NCBI GenBank assembly: GCA_963797265.1
Contig: CAWCOY010000002.1
Coordinates: forward strand, 124,001 to 188,000
DNA: 64,000 nt
From: DASUPK01 sp963797265
GTDB lineage: Bacteria; Actinomycetota; Thermoleophilia; Solirubrobacterales; 70-9
Direction: 5' to 3'
Shown: piece after piece, positions 63,608-64,000 of the stretch
How positions within the stretch are numbered: position 1 is the first letter of the stretch
Layout: each line of letters begins with the position of its first letter
Notes under the pieces: model-generated
What the model saw: only the letters and a program-made list of their open reading frames with translations
Databases searched by the model: none
What the model was told of the DNA's origin: nothing
Position numbers and translations under genes: made by a program

Positions 63608-64000
63608 CTAGCTCAACCGCTCTTTCAACGCCACGAGCTGCGCCTGCAGCGGATCCGGCAGGCGGTCGCCGAAGCGCGCCAAGTGCTCCTCGACCTGAGG
63701 AAGCTGCGCCTTGACGGCCTCGGGGTCCACCTCGAGCAGGAGGCGCATGTCGTCGGGGCTCACCGTGGTGCCCTCCATGTCCAGCTCGCCCTCAGCGGGG
63801 ACGCGGCCGATCGGCGTGTCGACGGCGTCGCCCTCACCCTCGGTGCGGCGGAAAACCCACTCGAGTACGCGGATGTTGTCGCCGAAGCCGGGCCAGACGA
63901 AGTTGCCCTCGTCGTCCTTGCGGAACCAGTTGACCAGGAAGATCTTCGGCAGCTTGGCCCCCTCGCGCTCGGCGGTCTTCAGCCAGTGCCCGAAGTAGTC
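63608..64000 (-). CDS. pckG: Phosphoenolpyruvate carboxykinase (GTP), C-terminal part
   Basis: The reading frame on the - strand runs from the right edge of the window to a TAG at 63608-63610. It encodes DYFGHWLKTA then KLPKIFLVNWFRKDDEGNFVWPGFGDNIRVLEWV, which is characteristic of GTP-dependent PEP carboxykinase (FLVNWF and WPGFGDN with active-site residues), and ends LVALKERLS. About 130 residues are visible of the roughly 600 expected. It converts oxaloacetate to PEP, a fitting exit from the ethylmalonyl-CoA pathway. Only the C-terminus is in the window. Confidence 0.92.
   Translation of the reverse strand, partial: DYFGHWLKTAEREGAKLPKIFLVNWFRKDDEGNFVWPGFGDNIRVLEWVFRRTEGEGDAVDTPIGRVPAEGELDMEGTTVSPDDMRLLLEVDPEAVKAQLPQVEEHLARFGDRLPDPLQAQLVALKERLS

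Noticed and set aside
1..64000. CRISPR arrays, rRNA genes and prophage structural genes
   Set aside because: No regularly spaced direct repeats, rRNA-like stretches or phage proteins were seen.

Overview
The window is high-GC, gene-dense DNA with many GTG/TTG starts and short or overlapping gene junctions. Gene content points to Actinomycetota, most likely class Thermoleophilia (Solirubrobacterales-like). The basis is a complete set of F420 biosynthesis genes, a Ccr/Ecm-type ethylmalonyl-CoA pathway, many NTF2/SnoaL-like proteins, a DUF5995 protein, a DivIVA protein and GTP-type PEP carboxykinase. This placement is inferred from families; no 16S rRNA or other marker gene is present.

Layout. 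1-0.6 kb: end of a secreted protein. 0.6-3.8 kb: a small accessory segment between two 93-bp direct repeats, each holding a terminator and the 3' part of a tRNA-Pro(GGG). It carries a CmtR-like metal sensor, a CDF-like cation transporter and two SAM methyltransferases. 3.7-8 kb: tRNA-Pro, -Gly, -Trp and two tRNA-Leu genes scattered among a secreted sulfatase, a stand-alone receiver protein, a membrane protein and a YedK/HMCES protein. 8-11.3 kb: M28 peptidase and acetoacetyl-CoA synthetase. 11.35-14.5 kb: a fatty-acid desaturase gene broken in two, its ends about 2.6 kb apart, with small hypothetical genes, a decayed ribbon-helix-helix/coiled-coil gene pair and a palindrome-rich non-coding stretch between. 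14.5-23.2 kb: DoxX/TetR divergent pair, acyl-CoA carboxylase carboxyltransferase, DivIVA-like protein, 3-hydroxybutyryl-CoA dehydrogenase, a second sulfatase, HMG-CoA lyase, hotdog thioesterase and SDR. 23.2-30 kb: F420 genes (npdG, cofD, cofC/fbiD, cofE forward; fbiC reverse with an alcohol dehydrogenase). 30-40 kb: aquaporin, orphan NMT1-type lipoprotein, GGDEF-EAL-GAF protein, mntR-mntH, YgfZ and a putative DUF2130-like nuclease. 40-59 kb: ethylmalonyl-CoA pathway genes (ccr, ecm, mesaconyl-CoA hydratase, methylsuccinyl-CoA dehydrogenase, malyl/methylmalyl-CoA lyase) interleaved with two epoxide hydrolases, clpS, an AlkZ-like protein, PadR and others. 59-64 kb: BNR-repeat secreted protein, TrpB2, a secreted repeat protein and the 3' end of pckG.

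How the genes fit together: acetoacetyl-CoA synthetase, 3-hydroxybutyryl-CoA dehydrogenase and HMG-CoA lyase feed or drain the C4 acyl-CoA pool that the ethylmalonyl-CoA pathway uses for acetate assimilation, and PEP carboxykinase would take the resulting C4 acids to PEP. The F420 genes cover all committed steps from FO and phosphoenolpyruvate/lactyl phosphate to F420 plus an NADPH:F420 oxidoreductase.

The most unusual signal is a family of short palindromic elements: five copies of one type (near 30.03, 31.03, 51.67, 58.66 and 61.41 kb) and two of another (20.43 and 63.58 kb). Several lie inside or at the 3' ends of genes. One is read through in frame inside TrpB2; two others encode the C-terminus and stop codon of their host genes. 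Other items of note are the tRNA-Pro repeat pair with covarying stem changes, the broken desaturase, a 95-bp MITE-like inverted-repeat element and the DUF2130-like nuclease gene.
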